A stretch of DNA of 64,000 nt, from positions 558,001-622,000 of the forward strand of contig VDMD01000010.1 in NCBI GenBank assembly GCA_007026445.1. Direction: 5' to 3'. Position numbers and translations under genes: made by a program. How positions within the stretch are numbered: position 1 is the stretch's first letter; the number at the start of each line of letters is the position of its first letter. Below, in pieces: positions 22,888 through 37,351 of the stretch. The stretch comes from Schizophyllum amplum. Lineage: Eukaryota; Basidiomycota; Agaricomycetes; Agaricales; Schizophyllaceae. Under the pieces are notes generated by a model that was given only the letters and a program-made list of their open reading frames with translations, did no database searches and was not told the origin of the DNA.

Positions 22888-24600
22888 ATGTTCAGCCCTT
22901 ACTACGATTCCTACTACTCAAATCCGTATCAGCAGCGCGCCCGTGCTGCCGCCCTCGCGCGCGAGCGTGCCCTCGAAGAGCAGCGGCAACGTGAGCTCGC
23001 ACGCTCCAGGTACTTCCCTGACGGCTACTACGATGGTCTCGACCCCTACGACGACTACGGCTACGGCTACGGACGCCACCCCTATGGATACGTTGACCCT
23101 CGAGAGCGCGCCTACCTCGAGGCGCAGCGGCGTCAGGAGTTGGAGGAACGCCGTTTGCGCGAGCTCGAGATCCAGCGTCAGAAGGAGGAGGAGGAGGCTC
23201 GCCTGCGTGCTCTCGCCGAACAGCGCCGCCGCGAGTACGAGGCCGCACTGCGCCAGCGCGCGCTCGAGCAGGAGCAACGCCGTCTGATGGAGGGGGAGCG
23301 TCTAAGAGCCCTTGGGCGCGAGCAGCAGAGGCAGAGAGTGCGTCGATTTCTTTCCCATGTCTATACCAGCTGGCTGACTGGTACTTTCCAGCGCACATCA
23401 CAACAGTCGCAAGTGCCACACCGCATCCCCGTTACATCCCCTCGGTCTTCCCCTGCACCCCAGCGGCAGCCGTCACCACCCCGGGAGGCCACGCCGTTGC
23501 CAGTCTCCGCACCTACCGAGGAGGAAGAGGCTGCAGCCACCAGAATCCAGACGTTCTACCGGATCCAGCGCGCGCTACGCTCTGTGCGCGCTCTTCACGC
23601 TAAATTCGTCGCACTCAAGAACGCGTTCGTGTGGCCCGCCAAAGTCGACTACGTCGCGCGCGCACACGACGAGGAGCACGTATCGCTCCCCTTCACACCG
23701 TCTCTGCTCGCGTCCCCTCCGCCGGCGGACGACCTCGATAGCGAGGCCAAGCTTGCGTATACGCCGAACAACGTGCCGCTGCATGGGTACACCGAAAGTC
23801 TGAACCGGCTGCTCGTGGAGCTCGATGGCGTGGAGAGCTTTGGGCGGAAGGAGGTGCGGCAGCGTAGGAAGGAGGTCGTGCGCGAGGTCGAGCAGGAGTG
23901 CACGGAGGTGGAGACTACGTGGCGCGCGTTGTGGAAGGCGCATCTGGAGGGGCGGTTGCAGGAAGCGACAAAGTCATTGGCAGACGAGGGTGCCGGGCCG
24001 GGCGCTTCTCCCAGCCAGACCGATCCTGCCGCGACGAGCACCGAGAGCGTCGGACCTGCAACAGCCGAAGGCTTGAACGCTGACGAGTATGAGGAGGATT
24101 CGAGTGCCACAACCACTCACGAGATCTCTGCCGACGCCGCATCCACACAACCAGTTGACGGCCTGCCGCCTCACAAAGTTACGCAGGAGGCGACAGCAAG
24201 CGAGGGCGAGGCAGTGCAGACATCTGAGGATGTGATCGCGAAAGACCCCGACACGCAAAGCATCGTCATGGCCGATCCCGATGCAGAGACCAGGAGCGTT
24301 GTCATGGCCGACGCGGATGCGGAGGAAGGGTGGGAGAACGTCGGCGCGGAGGACGCGGACGCATGGGGTATTGAGGCTGCGACGACGGTCGGTGTCGCGA
24401 AGGAGGACGATGGCGAGGCGAAGCAAGGCGCGGGCGAGGCGAAGGAGGATGTTAACGAGGTGAAGGAGGACGTGAGTGAAGCGAAATTAGAGTCAGAGAA
24501 GTTGTCGAGCTCCTCTACGGCTTCGGACGTGCCGTCAACTGCGACTCCCGACGCAGATATGACCTCTGCTGAACGGACCGCTAGCGAGTCAGCGTCCTAG
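22888..24600 (+). CDS. IQ-motif and BAG-domain protein
   Basis: The model is join(22888..23337, 23392..24600), 552 residues. The 54-nt intron (GTGCGT to TTTCCAG, with CTGAC) is a multiple of three, so the frame also reads through it. The N-terminus is Tyr/Gly/Asp-rich, followed by a long Arg/Glu-rich helix (about residues 70-150) that is probably a coiled coil. An IQ-like calmodulin-binding motif, AATRIQTFYRIQRALR, is followed by a helical segment with VELDGVESFGRKEVRQRRKE and TTWRALWKAHLEG that matches the BAG domain, which binds the Hsp70 ATPase domain as a nucleotide-exchange factor. The C-terminus is acidic and repetitive (DEVKEDVSEAK-type). It is likely an Hsp70 co-chaperone responsive to calcium/calmodulin; function is inferred from domains only. 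Confidence 0.8.
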   Translation: MFSPYYDSYYSNPYQQRARAAALARERALEEQRQRELARSRYFPDGYYDGLDPYDDYGYGYGRHPYGYVDPRERAYLEAQRRQELEERRLRELEIQRQKEEEEARLRALAEQRRREYEAALRQRALEQEQRRLMEGERLRALGREQQRQRVRRFLSHVYTSWLTGTFQRTSQQSQVPHRIPVTSPRSSPAPQRQPSPPREATPLPVSAPTEEEEAAATRIQTFYRIQRALRSVRALHAKFVALKNAFVWPAKVDYVARAHDEEHVSLPFTPSLLASPPPADDLDSEAKLAYTPNNVPLHGYTESLNRLLVELDGVESFGRKEVRQRRKEVVREVEQECTEVETTWRALWKAHLEGRLQEATKSLADEGAGPGASPSQTDPAATSTESVGPATAEGLNADEYEEDSSATTTHEISADAASTQPVDGLPPHKVTQEATASEGEAVQTSEDVIAKDPDTQSIVMADPDAETRSVVMADADAEEGWENVGAEDADAWGIEAATTVGVAKEDDGEAKQGAGEAKEDVNEVKEDVSEAKLESEKLSSSSTASDVPSTATPDADMTSAERTASESAS

Positions 24601-24907
24601 GATGTTAAGTCTGCTCATGTTGTCTTTTCTTTTCTTTGGACTGTACCATACTTACCTTTTCCGACTAGGGTGTTGTCTTGAATTGTATTTATACCTCTAT
24701 CAAAGTCGCACTTGAGATTCAGAATGTTCGTAACTATAATGATTGGACATGTACTTTATGCACGACTGCCTTGGAGTATGGAGGCGGGAAATGCGCCGGA
24801 ACGGGCGAACGCCTTGTGCCCTTATGGGGTTTCTCCAAATTCCGCGCTTGGACCACTGACCGATCGTGGTATTTCTCTTCATTGTTCTTTTGATCATTGC
24901 TTCCTCG
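24601..24907. other. Short intergenic spacer
   Basis: A spacer between the BAG-protein stop and the UTP10 start, including a TTTATACC sequence near 24688. No gene. Confidence 0.5.
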
Positions 24908-27900
24908 ATGACCTCCTCTCTCGCGGCTCAGCTGGCTGCTGGCGCATCGCTGAACACCAACTTCCTTGCTGATCGCTCAAAACGAAGGTCGACACAGTCG
25001 TATCTCTTTACCGGACGCGACGCAGACAACTACGACCTCGATTCTCTGCATGCGCTCGCTGTCAATGGTCTCCGTCAGCTTTGCACTCTTACCCCGAAGC
25101 TGAGAAAGTATGAGGATGCACTTCTCTCTCCCGCTGCGAAGGCCACGGACCGTACGCTGCTCACCTCGGAGGCGGATGGGCGCCTGAACGATGCGTTGAA
25201 GGGCGCTATGGGCCTTCTGGGGGAACATCTGATGACGGCACCCGCTGGAAAGATGGTGGAGTGGCTAGTGAGACGATTCAGGTGCGCTCTCTTGATCTGC
25301 ACAGAGAGTAGTACGCTGATCGACCGTCAGAGTGAACGAGTTCAACGTCGAGGATGTGCTCGCACTCTTCTTGCCATACCTCGAATCCCCGCATCTCACA
25401 AAGATGTTATCCATCTTGACGATTCAGTGCGTATGTAAGACTATGTGCCAGTGTTTAGCTTACAATTATCCACAGACCTAGCTCAGCGTGGGCCTTCCTC
25501 CTGCCGTTCAAGGCCGCGGCCACGCGCGTGCCGCGCTCCGCTCTCGTTGCCGAGATGCGCAAAAACTCCGTGGTCGCGCGCTTTGTCTCCTCCCTCGTAC
25601 CCTCCGCTGTTCAGCACGGCACGGTGCACCCAGCACTCCTGAAATTCAACGTCTCGGTGCTGCGCGACTTCATCGCGCTCGGCAAGACCCTTGATGAAGG
25701 CAGCATCGCGCATCTTCTCCAGTCTACTCTGGCACCACTCCAAAACGCCACCTCTCGAGATGCTGTGCTGGGGAGCTACGTTCTTCTGGCCTCGCTGTCG
25801 CACAAGGTGCAATTGCCGTCGCCCGCACTCAAATCGGTCGTCGGCGCCATGGTCTCGTCCGCTCATCATGTGGAGCCCATCCAGCTCGTTACTGCGCTTG
25901 TTAGCGTCTGTGGACCGCAGGAGGCTCTGGCGTCGTTCTCCCGCAAGGCGGCGAAGACTCTGCTCGGACTCGATGGCGTTGAGGCGCAGCTCGTCAAGGC
26001 AATGCAGTGGGAGCTTGGGGAGAAAGTGGTAGTTCCACTTCTTGCGACGTCCACAGTCTGGCTAGAGGAATCCGTCGGTGTATGGGAAACGATCATTGCG
26101 ACGGCCAATGCGTCATCTGCATCTGCACTGGCGGCGCATCTTGTCCCTATAGTGCGCCAGAATGAGGACGGCGTAGAGGAAGCGCGCAAACTGCTGGCCG
26201 CGATACACCAGCGGCACCCAGAAGCTCTGAAAGGGATTGCGGGTGGGGATGACGTGCTGCTTAGCGTATCTATGGTATGTTGGGGTGTATACCGAAGACG
26301 ATCAAGATTACTGATCCCATGCAAGCTCGCCTCCGAGGACACAGAGGACGATATGATTATCGCCTCGACGGATGCGAGCGAGGCTACTCGCGTGGCTGCC
26401 GTCAAGCAGCTCATCGCCCGTGTGGAAGCAGGCGAGCCATCGGTAACATCGTCATTCACTCGTCTCATGTGTCTACTGACCAATCTCGTAGGACTCAACC
26501 ATGGCTGCCCTCATAACGCGTGCCACCGACGACAGCGCGGACGTGCTCATTGCTCTGTACTCTCGCCCGGATTTGCTGGTACCAGTCGTCCTCTCGAAGA
26601 AGGACACCTACTTGCAGCATGTCTCTGCCGCTTTGGATGGTACGACGAAGCTCTCGCGGCACACTCTTGCCGCGCATGTCAACTTTATTGCGGGGCCTTT
26701 GTCCGCCAAGGCGGACGCTCAGCTGCTCGATGCCCTCGCCCGGCTGCTGTTCAGCCAGCTCTTGTACTCGAAGCCGAAGCAACACTCTGCTGAGGTGACG
26801 TGGGAGGCCATTGCGGGGAGTAAGGCGCTCTCGAGGCATCCGTTGCTAGTGGAGTGCGGCCGGCTATGGCGCGCGGCGAATGAAGAGGGCGGGGAACCGA
26901 TTGAAAGGATGGCAAGGATCAATCTGCGCATCGCGGACAGGATGGCTGGTCAGTGATTTTTGTTTTGTTGAGGGAGTCTTACTCACTGCAGCATCAGAAA
27001 ATGCGATCATGTCCGACGACTACGCGGCGCATCTGGAGCTCCTCCTGACCAGCATGGAGAATGAGGACCCCAACGCTCGTTTGCTCGCTGGGTTGGTTGC
27101 GATTGCGCTGTTGCGTCGGATGACGGGCGAACATCAGGTCGGCGCCGCGCATCGGATCTTGGAGGTCGTAGAACGTATGGGAAGCTCGGGTACCGCCGAG
27201 GTAACAGCGGACAACATCGATGAGGTACGTTCTACTTCGTAGCTATCACTCTGACTTACGAGCCCATCGGCCTGCAGTGCACGAAGGATCAATACGTAGC
27301 GAGGATCGCAGTGCAGAAGCCGAAGTCGACCACCACCGCATTGTGGTTGCGCCTTGCTGTCGTCAAGCAGATCGCGACTGTTGCGCGACCGGCCAACATC
27401 ATCCTAGACTGGCTCACGATCCTGCCTTCGGTACGCTTTCAGCTATGAATTCGTTTATATTGAGCTCATGGCGCCCCTTCCAGCGTACCGCAGACACCCG
27501 CGGCACCAGATACGTCAACCTCATGCGCACGGTATATCGCGTCGCCAGTGCCTTCCCGAATGCCCTGTCCGCCAGCATCCTTCGACAGCTATTCAATACG
27601 CTGCAGGATGAAACCCTCGCATTCCTCGCCGGCGTGTGGGATGGCGCAGACCCCCTGCTTCCTCCCAAGGATCCTCGTAGGGCAGCTGCTCTTGCCTTTG
27701 GACGCGTGTTTCTGGAAGCCCACCAAGGCGACGCGGACCCGACCGACTTTCAAGCGATCTTACCCTCAGTCTTAGTTGCCGTGCAAATGGTGGATGCGGC
27801 AACGGCTTTCGAGGTCCTGAAGGTGCTGCGGAAGAACTCGGATAGGCAATTCACTGCGAAGAGCGGAGTGTATGGGATGGACACGATCTATGGCCCTGGA

Positions 27901-30900
27901 AGTGGTGAGTGTTCGCCCTTCATCTGCCATCGTTTTCGGTCGCTCATTACCTCGTGCGCTCTGCAGGCAAACTCCAATATCTCGAGCAAGAGGACCTCAA
28001 GCAGTACCTCGACGCACTGCTCCAGCATGAGACGCACTTCTTGCGGGACCCTGGTTATGGGCGTGACTTCCATCACGCTCATCTCGCTCCTGTCAAGGGC
28101 GACAAGAAGAAGGTCACCGAGTGAGTGTTCAAGCTGTTGCTTGTCTTATAGTCTCATAAAGCATCCTTTCAGGTACAAGCGCCGCGTTCTCTGCTTCCTT
28201 CTATCGCACGTGGATGTGTTCGTTCTTCCGCAGGCGCAGATTGCGCTTCTTCGTGCGCTGGAGCTCGTTCCGTCGCCTGAGAAGGCGACCCTGCTGCGTC
28301 CGACGATTTGTGCGTTGGTGCGCAAGCTCCCAGCCTACTTGGCGAACGTCTATGGATCGACTTTAGAGGAATTTACCGCCCTCATTGTCGGGTCATTCGA
28401 TACGAGCACAGCAGCAGACTTATCTAAAGTGGACAACGACCTTTGGCCGGATTACGTGCAAACCATCAAGCACGTCTTCTCTGCCGGTAATTCTTTTCTC
28501 GGCAAGCAGACTGATCATATCTCACTGTCCTGTAGGACAGTCTAAGGCTCCGCGCGACGCGGTAGCTAGGGCTCTTGTACAAGGGCTATTCGATGCCCTC
28601 AACACTGAACGGCAAGTCGAACTTTGCGAGGTCCTTCTCGATATGGAAGACGTTGAAGACGTGAGCTCCACCATTTCGACGCGAGTAGAAACTCAAGATA
28701 TCCTCAGGCCCCTGCTCTCAAGAGCCTACTGTCCAAGATCCTCGTCGACGTCTCCCTCATCGCGCATTTGCTGCTTGACGCACGCCCCGCTGAAGTGGGG
28801 ACAAGCCCCAGAGCGAAAAAGCAAAAGACCTTGGGGTATGTAGCGTATAACGAAAGCAAGGCGGATATGGCTAATTCTGGTTTCAGCGAAACTGCAGAGT
28901 CGCTCTCCAGCCTGACCATGCTGGCGGAGGTCTTGGCTGCGAAGGAGCTGTCAGGCTCGTTCGACTTGGTTGCGTCTCTTTTGGACACTCTGGGCGCCGT
29001 CGTTCACTCTTCGTCCTCTGGCTCGGAGGCCGGATACATCATGCAGTTGCTCATGTCCTCCATCGGCAATGCTGCCGGCAAAATCACTTCTGCGTCTGCC
29101 ATTGCCTCCGGTACTATCCGTATCGAGGTGCTCGTTGACGTAATCAGGAGTAAGCCTCTCTGTCTCTCATTGTGCGCGCCACTAATTTGTTTTCGCAGGC
29201 GCTTCCAATCCGCAAACGTTCCATCAGGCTCTGCTGCTCATGGCTGAGCTCACGCGACTTGCTCCCGATGCCATCCTCCGCAATGTAATGCCGGTCTTTA
29301 CCTTCATGGGCTCGAACGTATTCCCCAGGGATGACACCTACAGCTTCCGTGTGATACAAAAGGTAAGCAACCGTTTTCACTTTCACAGTAATTCATCTTT
29401 CTCATCACATCATGCGCAGACTGTCGACACGATTGTACCAGTCATGGCAGACAGTCTGCGTGCAAGGCATACTGACCGCCTGGATCTATTCATCAGCGGG
29501 CGCGACTTCTTGCGCGTGTTCACGGACGCGGCCAGTCATATTCCTCGGCACCGTCGCGTCAGGTATGTCGAACATACGTTTTGAAAAAATTAACTCACTG
29601 CTCCTGTTAGCTTCTTCAATCACCTCTTGCAAGTCCTTCAGGCAGACTACTTCCTTGCGCCTGTGTGCATGCTTCTGGTCGAGCGTGCAACAAACCGTGT
29701 CGTGAAGCAAAAACAGGAAGACGCTCAGAACTCCCTCTCTTTACCCTTGACACTGCTGCACCATTTCTCTGCGGTCCAGCAGATATCCGTGAGTCTCATA
29801 GCCATACTTATGGTACACAAACTGATGGACCTGCAGGCTTTGACCGAAATTGCACATGAAGCTCAGAGACTCTTGCACAACTCTCTACCTTCATCTGAGC
29901 CGCAAGCCACTTTGCTGGATTGGAAGCTGTGAGTGCATACCCTCGGTTTTCTGACCATCCCTCATGTTGTTTCAGTGACGAGGAGTCGTCATCCGCGAGT
30001 GTCCTCTACCAGCGCCGGGCCAAAGCCCTTGTTCTGTTCATCGGCATCGCGCTCCGATCAGGCAGCATACAGACCAAGGACGAGCCGCTCTCCGAGCTAC
30101 TGTCCTCCTTGCTGTCGCTCAGCATGTCGAGCGAGACTGAGAAGCCTGACACATATCGGCTGTCTCCCGTCAATCGCTGGAGCGGCTGTTGTCCGTTATG
30201 TCTGCCGCGGACTTCGTTGCTTCGATAGAACCCTTGCTGCTGGCCGACGACGACGCGGTCAGCATTTATAATCTAAGCCTGTCCGCCACCACTGATGTCC
30301 TTGGTAGATCCGCGAACGTGGGCTGCGCCTTCTCGGCGAACGACTTGGGAAGATTGCGGACAAGACCCGCCGGCAAGTGGTGCCACACATCAACAAGATA
30401 ACCAAGGTCATCCAGTCACTGATTGTCCGTCGTGCGTCAAGTCCAGTGGCCTGTGGAGCCTTCGAGGCTCTGCGGTCAATCTGCGAGTCATTATGCTCCG
30501 GCGAGGAGACCGCTGCGCTAGAGTGTGTTCAGCCGACGCTAGCAGCGGTACGTGAGCGCAAGAACACCGCTGTCGCTCTATCCGCATTGGCACCCCTTCT
30601 GTTTGTAACATCTCAGCTATGGCAAGGCGACGTCCTAAACCATTGTCAGGTCCAAGCTCGGGCCACGGGTCATACCATTCCTCCGAGAAACTGTTGCTAT
30701 GTGTACAGGACTTTTACGCGATGGCCAGCAAGGTATGGGATAAGCATAGCGGCCGCATGCGTTCTCTGACATGACTGATAGATGTGGAGACGGCATCCGT
30801 ATCGGTCTTGCAAGGGTTACTCTCCTCCATACCGACGTTCTGGTCACCGCATGAGATCTCCGCCGTCGTCACGCTCGTCCTCGACCGCTCAGGCACTTCT

Positions 30901-32157
30901 TCCAGCATAGTGCTCGGGAAAGCTGTGGTCAAGCGGCTCCCAGCGAAGAGTCTAGTCGCGGCTCTACTTGAGCTTTGGGACACCGTCTCTACAAACGCTG
31001 TAGCTATCTTTCCAACTATTTCCTTCCGTAACTCACGGTCAATCAGGACCAGTTGCGCGGCTACTTTGATCTCCTCAAGCGGGCATACCACAAGGCGGAC
31101 AGGGCGGTTGTCATCGAAAGCGTCCGAGAGGCGCTCAAGCGCTTCACGGAGGGCTTAGAGATAGTTGCTTCCTCAAAATCGGTCGCCGTGTGTACCCATC
31201 GCTCTCGTTGTATATCTCTGAGCTCACAGTCTTGACAGCTGGAGGGCGCGCTTGTGGCCGCCTTCATAGAAATGGTTGTGAAACTGAACGAGGCCGCCTT
31301 CCGTCCGGTTTTCCGCAAGCTGTACGATTGGGCCTTCACCGGCACGGATGGTGAGCAACATCACTCTTGTCTGTGTCAGCATTTCTGAAAATTGCACCAG
31401 ACGGAAACGCGAAGCGCGTTACGTTTTGTCACCTTTACATCGCGTTGCTTGATTATTTCCGCGTAAGTTCTATACCCTTGGCTTTTGCATAACTAACTGC
31501 GTGGCAGGGGCTCATGAACCCATACATGTCGTTCATGATACCAACCGTTGTTGAGCTGCTGGGCTACTTCTCCGCTGGCGCCCTCGACGATGCGACTCTT
31601 TGGAGCGCCTTGCTCGAGCTCGTTGCTAAGAGTCTGTCTTACGATGACGGTTGTACGTACTGCGCTTATAAGAGTCTTTCTAGCACTGACATCCTTTTCT
31701 TCCCAGCTTTCTGGAGAGAAGCTCAGCTGCGCAAGCTTGCGAAACCGCTGGTTGAGCAAGTCCCAGTATGCGTGGGCATCGAAGCTGAGGACGGTCGACG
31801 GCGGTTGCGCGACGCTCTCACTGCACTCGTCGACACGTCGAACGACGATGTGCTGCTCAAGAGCATCAACTTGGACCTGTTAATGCACACGCGCTCGGAG
31901 GAAGCCGTCGTGAGGCTCATCGCGTTGGAGTGCGCTGAGGCTATATGGCGGAATCATGGTGGAAAGCTACTCGGTAAGTGCAGGGTGGTCTGTGCGAAGT
32001 CGACAAGTGGAGCTCATGATATTCGCGTAGGGTTCGCGTCCGAACTGCGACATTCGTCGCGGAGACAAGCGAGGACGAGAACGATGCGGTCGTGCGGGAG
32101 TCATTGAAGTTGAAGGACGCGCTGGAGGCTGTTGCTGGTCGCATAAGCGGTCTGTGA
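24908..32157 (+). CDS. UTP10: U3 snoRNP component Utp10/HEATR1, with two apparent frameshifts
   Basis: Utp10 is a large HEAT-repeat protein of the small-subunit processome, needed for rDNA transcription and early 18S rRNA processing in the nucleolus. I placed 27 exons with introns of about 45-65 nt; the product would be 1980 residues, the usual size. Exon starts are 24908, 25331, 25476, 26326, 26492, 26992, 27278, 27484, 27967, 28173, 28536, 28708, 28887, 29199, 29420, 29611, 29837, 29976, 30308, 30650, 30782, 31047, 31239, 31401, 31508, 31707 and 32031. The N-terminus MTSSLAAQLAAGASLN and C-terminal RESLKLKDALEAVAGR fit the family. Exons 18 and 27 each need one extra base (near 30177 and 32044) to join their frames. 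The intron at 26275-26325 uses a weak CAAG acceptor. Overall assignment is firm; the breaks are probably sequencing error. Confidence 0.92.
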
Positions 32158-34143
32158 GGGGACAGCGTTACTACCGAGAGATGATAACTGAGCTGTATTA
32201 ATGGTTGGTATACTTGAACTGCGGTTGTACGGTAGACCATGTACATGTACATACTCGCCTCTGATCCTGCCCAAGCTGTTGTACGATTGCGCAATTGTTG
32301 CGCCCATATCTCGGTCCCGGTCTGCGTGCACATGCATATGAGCAGCTGACCACTGGCGTGGCAGCTGGCGAACAGTCGGTAGCAAACTTGTATGTAGTAA
32401 GTGTCCATCGTTTATTGGAGGCGTCCACTCGCACTGTGAATTCCACGGGTGCGTATCCTCATTGGTGTGCAGACCAGACGAACGCCTGACGCCGCGATGC
32501 GCAGCTTCGCATTATACGGAGGCGACTTCCCAGCGGCGATAGAACGGTCGGACTCCGAAGCGAAGCCCTTGCAGAGCTAATGCCCCTGTCTTTAGGCTTC
32601 GACAGCCTCGACTGGTGTGAATGTAGATCGAGGACCGGGGTCAATCTCTCCGAGCTGGGAGGCTCAAGACTTGCTCGATGCAACTTTCGAGCCATGGACA
32701 TATCATATAATGAGGTGTGTAAGGTAGTACAACCCCAGAACAAGAAAGTTGGATGCAGGCGCAGTCAACAAGTCCATTTGCCGCTGACTTCAACTTCAAG
32801 CGCGGCAACTTCCGAGACCTTGGCACGTGCTTGTTCTGAGGTTTGTTCCCAACTTCGACGACGACCTGAAATCCACCCTGGATTCATACTTTCCATGCCT
32901 ACCGTTCTGCGCCCATCTGTTTTCTGGACAAATGCTGGGCGTTCTACATCCGGCGCGTGATATCCGGCGCAGGCCTACAAGTTACCGAGGACGAGCAGCG
33001 ATTGACACGTAATTCTGTGCACACGGCAGACGCTCACAGTTGGATGTTTTGCTACACGTTTGTCTTCATGGCACACGCTGTGGCGCTGAAAGACGCGCCC
33101 GTATTGACTAAAGAACCCACTTTGACGACCGCCCTGCTTTCTGTGTCGAACCAGCGAAGGACTACAGCGTTCAGACCAGGACTGGGTCATTCCTCGCACG
33201 TAGGCGGCTTGAAGTCATGCATTTCAAACAACGATCTTCACCTCATGCGAGGCTGGGAGGGTATCCACAGTCAGACGTGCATCGTCTGCTCCAATCGCGT
33301 GTTCGACGTGGCCGAACTTACTGAGTGGTTGCTGTAATGTGATCGACTCACTTCAGCTGCTGGCAACTACCGAAAGTGGCGAAGGAGACTCTCACGCAAG
33401 GTGAGTTCTCCTAAAACAGTGCTTTGACGCAAGTCTCACGCGCGATGAGAAAGAACGGTGATAGCGGCGGCGTGGAAGCTCATGATGAGTGAAACTGTCA
33501 AGCCTGGCAATCTTGCAGAAATCTTCAGCAGGACCTCACGCATTGGGACAACGACCCAGATCGATCCTCGCCTATGATGAGCAATGAAGAGAACTTCCGG
33601 ACCAGTACTTGTGGAAGGCGGAAAAACTGCAGTATGCGTGCGGGGCCGCCGCTGACCACAAATCAGCCCACAATTCGAACAAGGAACCCTCGATTGTGCT
33701 TCCTCTGCGCAACCAGGAGACAGCCGGGGGCGTCCGCTCTCACTGGTCGCCGTTGGCAAGCTCGTGCTTTTCACGTTCTGAATTGAACAAGGGTAAGAAG
33801 CGTGCGAACCGCCATGAGACGCCTATAGACGCCTATTCACCTGCCGACAGGTAACATCCTGCAACCATGTTTGTTTACTCCAAGGTCTCTATTCTCGACA
33901 TCAGCTCGTGCCTGTGTCGAGTCTCTTTTGAGCCCTTCTCTGAGCTTGTTTCTCCGTCGCTCGGCCCAATCTGGCGGTAAAGCCGTCTGTCGAATGTGCG
34001 CGCCATTCAATGCCTGCGCAGTGCGTCCGCGTGCTCGTGTCTCCCTACTGCGTTGCTACCCAATTCTTGGCCGGGTATGCATGTTATTCACCCCATGGCG
34101 TCTCTCGCCGACTACGTCGTCAACAATATGTCAGCTGGACTTG
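32158..34143. other. Intergenic, no confident gene
   Basis: A spliced 33-codon frame (join(32694..32714, 32759..32839), GTGTGT to GATGCAG) reads MDISYNEAQ then ADFNFKRGNFRDLG, but it is too short to accept. Other open frames up to 126 codons lack splice logic or motifs. It may contain decayed genes. Confidence 0.4.
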
Positions 34144-34151
34144 TATAAAAG
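34144..34151 (+). promoter_or_regulatory. TATA box of the glucoamylase gene
   Basis: TATAAAAG, 77 bp upstream of the glucoamylase start codon. Confidence 0.7.
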
Positions 34152-34220
34152 CTGCCACGAATTTCTAGGTCTCCAGCATTAGCTTCACCCACTTCGCCAA
34201 CGGTCACTGAGTACATCGTC

Positions 34221-35893
<1,673 letters not shown>

Positions 35894-36569
35894 GCGCTGC
35901 TATATCGAGCTGCTTAGGCGCTCGTATGGCACTGCGGCAGCGCTGTAGTTGGACCACCACAGTAGTTAGATGAAGGCGCACACAAGCAAAAGAAACCTCA
36001 GGCGTTCAGCGACTTCAGGCTCTGAAAGAACATTATTGATATAAGCAATCGATGTAGCTAGCGCCTTGCATACCCTTTGCAACTGAAATTTGTTGTATTC
36101 GTTCTACTGTTCCCTCGTTTGAATAATTCCATGTCTCGGTCTCGGAATCTTGTTGATCAGCAGTTTCGCGGAAAGCCAGACTCTGTGACTCTCGAGGGCA
36201 TAGACATGTGTCCGGACGGACCCCCGGGCCCCGCCTGCCATTAGCGAGGCGGAGGCAGGGCGGAGGGCAAGGACATTGACCTCAAAAAATGAGATTTCCA
36301 CCTCAGGCAGGTAAATCCGAGGCCAAAGATACGTTAGACTAAGGAGGAGCACTCTGGTAAGCCGCCTAGCCGCGATGCCGGAGCGTGGGCGAGTGGTGTG
36401 GGAGGCTTACATCAACGATTGAGCATTGGCAAGCCTTGCGCCGAATCGGAACAGGTCTACAATTTATGGCCGGAAGCGTCATCTGTTTGCGCTTGTGTAC
36501 CATACGTGGTGCAACACGGCGTCGGTAGTCACTTGCCTCTTACCTTTCCCGATACCGTGCTGATCGTTT
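35894..36569. other. Intergenic
   Basis: No gene seen. A GGACGGACCCCCGGGCCCCGCC stretch near 36218 is GC-rich and partly palindromic. Confidence 0.5.
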
Positions 36570-37351
36570 ATGAGCTCCCCATTCTCCCGTGCACCGACGG
36601 CTGCTTTGGTTCTGAGAGACAAGTGAGTTTTCGTAAAGTCGCGCGTTAAATTGAAGTTGTGTTTGCCAGGACATCCATGTCCGACAGGTACCGTTTCTGC
36701 AAAAGATACCCGGATGCCGTGGCTATCTTCCTCACTGGAGAAGATTCCACAGGCAGCGCCGATCCTGAGATTGGACCGACAGCAAACCCTCCGGAGCCGT
36801 CTCTCGATGGTTCTCGCCGCAAGTCCACTCGACGCAAACGCGCTGCTAAGCCCAAAGTTGCAGCAGACTTAGATCCGGACGTCGAAAAAACGTCACACGA
36901 GATCGGCGTAAGCCCGCAAGACGGCCTCGACGATGCGCGTATAGTCGGGGAAGCCGACAGCAGTGAGACGGGCACGGTTACAGGGCCCTTTGGCTTGGAT
37001 GTGGAAGGTCAGTGTCGATGATTACGACCGTATTTTCGGTACTGAGTTGATCGGTCCAGAGCGCGTCGCCGCCGTGCTTGCCATGGCAAATGCAGAGACC
37101 GACGACTGCGAGTTGCTCGAGGGTGTGCCTCAGTCATGGAAGGAAGTTGCAGACGGCCTGGGTCAGACCGCTGCTGCGCACCACAGCCTGGCCGTCGGGG
37201 CGGGTTTTGCGTTAGCAGAGTATCACAAAATAATGACTGGCGCTCTCAGTAAGTGAACATCATGTCTCCCACGCCTGTTTGCTGATGGGGTGGCTTTTAA
37301 GTGTATCAATCTGCAGTGGCGGCCAGGCTCAAGGCTGCTGAGAAGGAGTAA
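36570..37351 (+). CDS. Hypothetical spliced protein, 204 residues
   Basis: The model is join(36570..36622, 36670..37007, 37060..37248, 37317..37351); intron phases are consistent and the frame closes at TAA. The product starts MSSPFSRAPTAALVLRDK. It has a basic nuclear-localisation-like stretch RRKSTRRKRAAKPK, an acidic middle (DLDPDVEKTSHEIG), and an alanine-rich helical C-terminus ending AARLKAAEKE. I recognise no family. The introns (47, 52 and 68 nt) have GTGAGT, GTCAGT and GTAAGT donors. It is probably a real, possibly lineage-restricted nuclear protein. Confidence 0.55.

Noticed and set aside
30171..32050. UTP10 as a genuine pseudogene
   Set aside because: Only two single-base homopolymer contractions in about 5.9 kb of coding sequence, all splice sites intact, and an essential gene; consensus error fits better, though it is not proven.
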